From Candidatus Omnitrophota bacterium (lineage in GTDB: Bacteria; Omnitrophota; Gorgyraeia; S143-82), in assembly GCA_027065215.1 (NCBI GenBank), contig JAMOOT010000221.1, positions 1 to 8,533 on the forward strand: 8,533 bases of DNA. The letters are read 5' to 3'. Below the pieces are notes generated by a model. The model did not search any database. It was not told the origin of the DNA and saw nothing but the letters and a program-made list of their open reading frames with translations. Of this stretch, positions 6,733-8,533 are shown one piece after another; position 1 is the stretch's first letter; each line of letters opens with the position of its first letter. A program made the translations under genes and the position numbers.

Positions 6733-6756
6733 TTAAGGGGGAATTCTCCCCCTTAA
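6733..6756. repeat. 10-bp inverted repeat straddling the insert/repeat boundary
   Basis: TTAAGGGGGA (6733-6742), loop ATTC, TCCCCCTTAA (6747-6756). The right arm runs across the start of repeat copy 2 at 6754. Copy 1 has GGTAACAACC at the equivalent place and lacks the palindrome. Confidence 0.8.
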
Positions 6757-6873
6757 CAACCCCTCGTCGGTGCTTCGACTCCCTAAAAAAATTTAAGCAC
6801 AGACACCTTATCTGTGCTTCTCTTTCGTCGAAACCTCATCTTCCACTCTGGACCGGAGGGGAGTCGAACCCCC
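6754..6873 (-). repeat. 120-bp direct repeat, copy 2 (joined to the intact tRNA-Ala)
   Basis: Partner of 6520-6639. Here the repeat is continuous with the rest of the tRNA-Ala gene, so this copy supplies its functional 3' half and its downstream terminator. Confidence 0.95.
6785..6819 (-). terminator. Hairpin terminator of tRNA-Ala (copy 2)
   Basis: On the minus strand AAGCACAGA (6819-6811), a 7-nt loop, TCTGTGCTT (6803-6795), AAA, then TTTTTTT (6791-6785). It lies about 30 nt after the tRNA 3' end, suitable for ending the tRNA transcript. Confidence 0.7.
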
Positions 6874-6921
6874 GACTTCCACGTTGCGAACGTGGCGCTC
6901 TCCCAACTGAGCTACCGGCCC
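6849..6921 (-). tRNA. tRNA-Ala (anticodon CGC)
   Basis: A complete 73-nt cloverleaf on the minus strand. Acceptor GGGCCGG/CCGGTCC has the G3-U70 pair that identifies alanine tRNAs. The D-arm is GCTC/GAGC, and the anticodon stem CCACG/CGTGG has loop TTCGCAA (anticodon CGC, codon GCG). The variable loop is AAGTC, the T-stem GGGGG/CCCCT with loop TTCGACT, and the discriminator A73. The CCA tail is not encoded (GAG follows), so it must be added enzymatically. Its 3' 25 nt are duplicated at 6615-6639. Confidence 0.97.
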
Positions 6922-6940
6922 ATACAATCTGTAAGTTTGT

Positions 6941-6949
6941 ATTTTAACA
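6941..6949 (-). promoter_or_regulatory. Candidate extended -10 element of the tRNA-Ala promoter
   Basis: The minus strand reads TGT then TAAAAT (6946-6941), an extended -10, about 20 nt before the mature tRNA 5' end. That would leave a short 5' leader for RNase P. No good -35 hexamer is seen at 16-18 nt, so the call is tentative. The remaining bases up to 7005 show nothing else. Confidence 0.4.
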
Positions 6950-7005
6950 TAAAACCCAACTCCATCCTATAGCGATACACAATCCTTTTCTCAACCTAAA
7001 AGGAA

Positions 7006-8532
7006 CTAATTCCCATCACTATCCTCTTTCCACAACAATCCCCAATTCCTCCATGAATGAACATACCGTAGCCACTTTGGAGAAAAATACCGGTTTTGCT
7101 TCAACAATGAGAGCACCGGTTGCCCATCCGGCGTGCTTTCAGGAACATTGGCACCTTTCACTAATAAGAGGGTAATTATTCTCGGATCCTTAGCGAATCT
7201 CAAACCATACAAAAGAACAGACCATCCCGTGTAGTCTACAGCATTTACATCCGCACCGACCTCTATCAATGCTCTTATTACCTCAAGAGAACGCCCTGAA
7301 AGCAATGCAACCATAATAGGGGTCCTCCCAGCCCTTGAGCGTTTATTAGGGTCGATCTTATATGAGGACAGCCTCTTTATCACCTTCACTAATACATCAT
7401 CATGCGTATCCTGACTATTTAATATCAGGTGGTAAAGATTCCACATCTTATCCTTATCAAGGTAAAAAGGATTCGCACCTCGATCTAATAGGACATCAAC
7501 TGTCCGCACATTTCTGCCCAGAGCAGCAAACTTTATAGGTCTAACCTGTTCTGTTCCTACTCGGGCGTATCCACCTAAATCCAATATGGTCTTGAGCGCA
7601 TCTATATTCCCAATAAAGGCGACTATCGAAAGGATTGGCATATCCATCACATCTCTTCCCCATTTTATCCTTATAATTGAATTGGGATTGAGTTTATATT
7701 TCTTCACTAATAAAGATATATCGTCTGAAACATCAAAATTTGAGGAATAACAAAGTGCGTGCCAAAATTCTAAATCCGCAAACAAATTTTGACGCTCTTT
7801 CAAAGACAACTTGGACAACAGAAAATCTAACGTCTTTACTCCTCCATACACTGCCGCTAATTCAAAAGCGTAAAACCGAGACCGTCCCTTAGGAGGAGGA
7901 GAATATAGACTAACCCCTTTATCTAACAAGAATTCAATTATATCCATCCGTCTTATTTCCACAGCGCAATGTAAAGGACAGAGATCTTTTGGACACAGAT
8001 CTAATCTTGCTCCTTTCTGCAGGAGAAAATCTATCCCTGCCACAGTTGCGTTCCTGTCACTTATAACAGAACATAATAGGGAAAGACCCCTTTCTTTTTG
8101 ATTCAAATCCGCCCCATTTTTGAGTGCCAGCTCCGCTAAGTCAAATAACTCCGCGGTTATCAGATAATGTATCGGATACAGTCCTCGACTATCCTTTTGG
8201 TTTAAATCTAAACCCGCTTTTAGCATAAGAGAGAGCATCTCCTCCTTAGGGCAATATTGTATTAGAGAAGGGATGAGTTCCACATTAGGTCTAATCTTCT
8301 TCTCTGCTAACACGCTTCCACAATCAAGATCACAGGAATCCACTACCTCCTGCCAAAGAATTTCTTCCCCATTACCTAAAAAACCTTTGTCTAACAATGT
8401 GGCCAATAGATCCGCTCGCTTGTACTTTATAGCCAATAAAGAAGGGCCCCATAGGCGATTTGAGGCCTTAAGTTGAGCCCTTTGCTGCTCCATCGCCTTT
8501 ATCAATAGTTCTTTGTTCCCTTTTTCTAATAT
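7006..8532 (-). CDS. Ankyrin-repeat protein, N-terminus beyond window
   Basis: A long repeat protein of at least 509 residues. A TTG at 8505 could serve as start, but codons upstream to the window edge stay open and read ILEKGNKELL, which itself resembles the end of an ankyrin unit. The true start is therefore probably outside. Counting from 8505, about 12-14 degenerate units of roughly 33 residues can be traced. The clearest are RGLYPIHYLI..NGADLNQK (107-137), CPLHCAVEIRRMDIIEFLLDKG (176-197, first and last parts), VRPIKFAALGR..LLDRGANP (321-346) and GRTPIMVALLSGRSLEVIRA followed by VGADVNAVD (393-424). It ends with a Trp-rich, charged tail (WRNWGLLWKEDSDGN). No catalytic domain or membrane segment is seen; a signal peptide could lie outside. 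Ankyrin proteins usually mediate protein binding; the partner is unknown. Spacing to the tRNA promoter region is short and no terminator was found. Confidence 0.88.
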   Translation of the reverse strand: MLEKGNKELLIKAMEQQRAQLKASNRLWGPSLLAIKYKRADLLATLLDKGFLGNGEEILWQEVVDSCDLDCGSVLAEKKIRPNVELIPSLIQYCPKEEMLSLMLKAGLDLNQKDSRGLYPIHYLITAELFDLAELALKNGADLNQKERGLSLLCSVISDRNATVAGIDFLLQKGARLDLCPKDLCPLHCAVEIRRMDIIEFLLDKGVSLYSPPPKGRSRFYAFELAAVYGGVKTLDFLLSKLSLKERQNLFADLEFWHALCYSSNFDVSDDISLLVKKYKLNPNSIIRIKWGRDVMDMPILSIVAFIGNIDALKTILDLGGYARVGTEQVRPIKFAALGRNVRTVDVLLDRGANPFYLDKDKMWNLYHLILNSQDTHDDVLVKVIKRLSSYKIDPNKRSRAGRTPIMVALLSGRSLEVIRALIEVGADVNAVDYTGWSVLLYGLRFAKDPRIITLLLVKGANVPESTPDGQPVLSLLKQNRYFSPKWLRYVHSWRNWGLLWKEDSDGN

Positions 8533-8533
8533 A

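Larger units (their letters stand above)
6640..6753. mobile_element. GC-rich 114-bp insert between the two repeats; candidate palindromic mini-element
   Basis: This stretch separates the two 120-bp repeats and is visibly richer in G and C than its surroundings. It holds no gene but carries three hairpins and a short tandem repeat. AGGGGGC/GCCCCCT lies at 6662-6679 with a TCGC loop. CGCTCGCT occurs twice at 6684-6700, one base apart. GCCGAC/GTCGGC lies at 6710-6726, and TTAAGGGGGA/TCCCCCTTAA at 6733-6756. There is no room for an integrase or transposase, so any mobility would depend on an enzyme encoded elsewhere. A REP- or MITE-like sequence, or the remnant of a deleted element, are alternatives. 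Calling it mobile is inference. Confidence 0.45.

Noticed and set aside
6520..6873. CRISPR array
   Set aside because: There are only two copies of a 120-bp repeat, one containing tRNA sequence, with a single 114-bp spacer. The sizes and content do not fit CRISPR.
6513..6947. 144-residue plus-strand reading frame containing WTGGESNP twice
   Set aside because: It runs antisense across the tRNA-Ala gene and both 120-bp repeats. The WTGGESNP strings are the antisense translation of the T-arm/acceptor region, and the frame has no ribosome site. It is a shadow of the repeat structure.
6984..7003. Inverted repeat CCTTTT/AAAAGG as terminator of the ankyrin gene
   Set aside because: The arms are only 6 bp and AT-rich, with an 8-nt loop and no following T-tract; too weak to call.
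8273..8476. 67-residue plus-strand frame within the ankyrin gene
   Set aside because: It is antisense to clear ankyrin coding sequence, with no supporting signal.
8503..8505. TTG at 8505 as the ankyrin gene start
   Set aside because: The frame remains open to the window edge with ankyrin-like residues (ILEKGNKELL) and no convincing ribosome site precedes it, so a start outside the window is more likely.

Overview
The window reads as chromosomal DNA from a diderm bacterium of uncertain phylum. It has a bacterial mnmG with Shine-Dalgarno signals, a metal-binding protein with a cleavable signal peptide that lacks a lipobox cysteine (suggesting a true periplasm), and a bacterial tRNA-Ala. Base composition is moderately AT-rich and codon use is relaxed (many ATA, AGG and AGA codons). 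Nothing in the sequence fixes the phylum.

Layout. Positions 2-3879 (+) carry a tight three-gene unit: the 3' part of mnmG (tRNA wobble-uridine modification; about 40 N-terminal residues lie outside the window), a 51-residue two-helix membrane protein resembling DUF3096, and a Ski2/Mtr4-like RNA helicase that retains a DSHCT-like C-terminal domain. This unit converges, with only 5 bp between stop codons, on a minus-strand metal-uptake operon: znuA-like (6221-5445), znuC-like (5448-4678) and znuB-like (4676-3885). The operon is joined by an ATGA overlap and a 1-bp gap. Together the three proteins would form a complete ABC importer for Zn2+ or a similar divalent metal.

The 6222-7005 stretch is the most interesting part. 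A promoter-like element (6421-6449) precedes a highly structured minus-strand RNA of about 174 nt that ends in a strong intrinsic terminator (6243-6267), only about 20 nt before the znuA start codon. It is either an attenuating leader of the znu operon or a separate 6S-like RNA. Further along lies an intact tRNA-Ala(CGC) gene (6849-6921, minus). Its T-arm/acceptor 3' half, together with about 95 bp of downstream DNA holding a terminator, is duplicated as a 120-bp direct repeat (119/120 identical) at 6520-6639 and 6754-6873. A GC-rich, hairpin-packed 114-bp insert separates the copies. This resembles a very small tRNA-targeted element or an att-like duplication.

The window ends with a long ankyrin-repeat protein on the minus strand (7006-8532). 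Its reading frame stays open to the edge, so its N-terminus lies outside the window.
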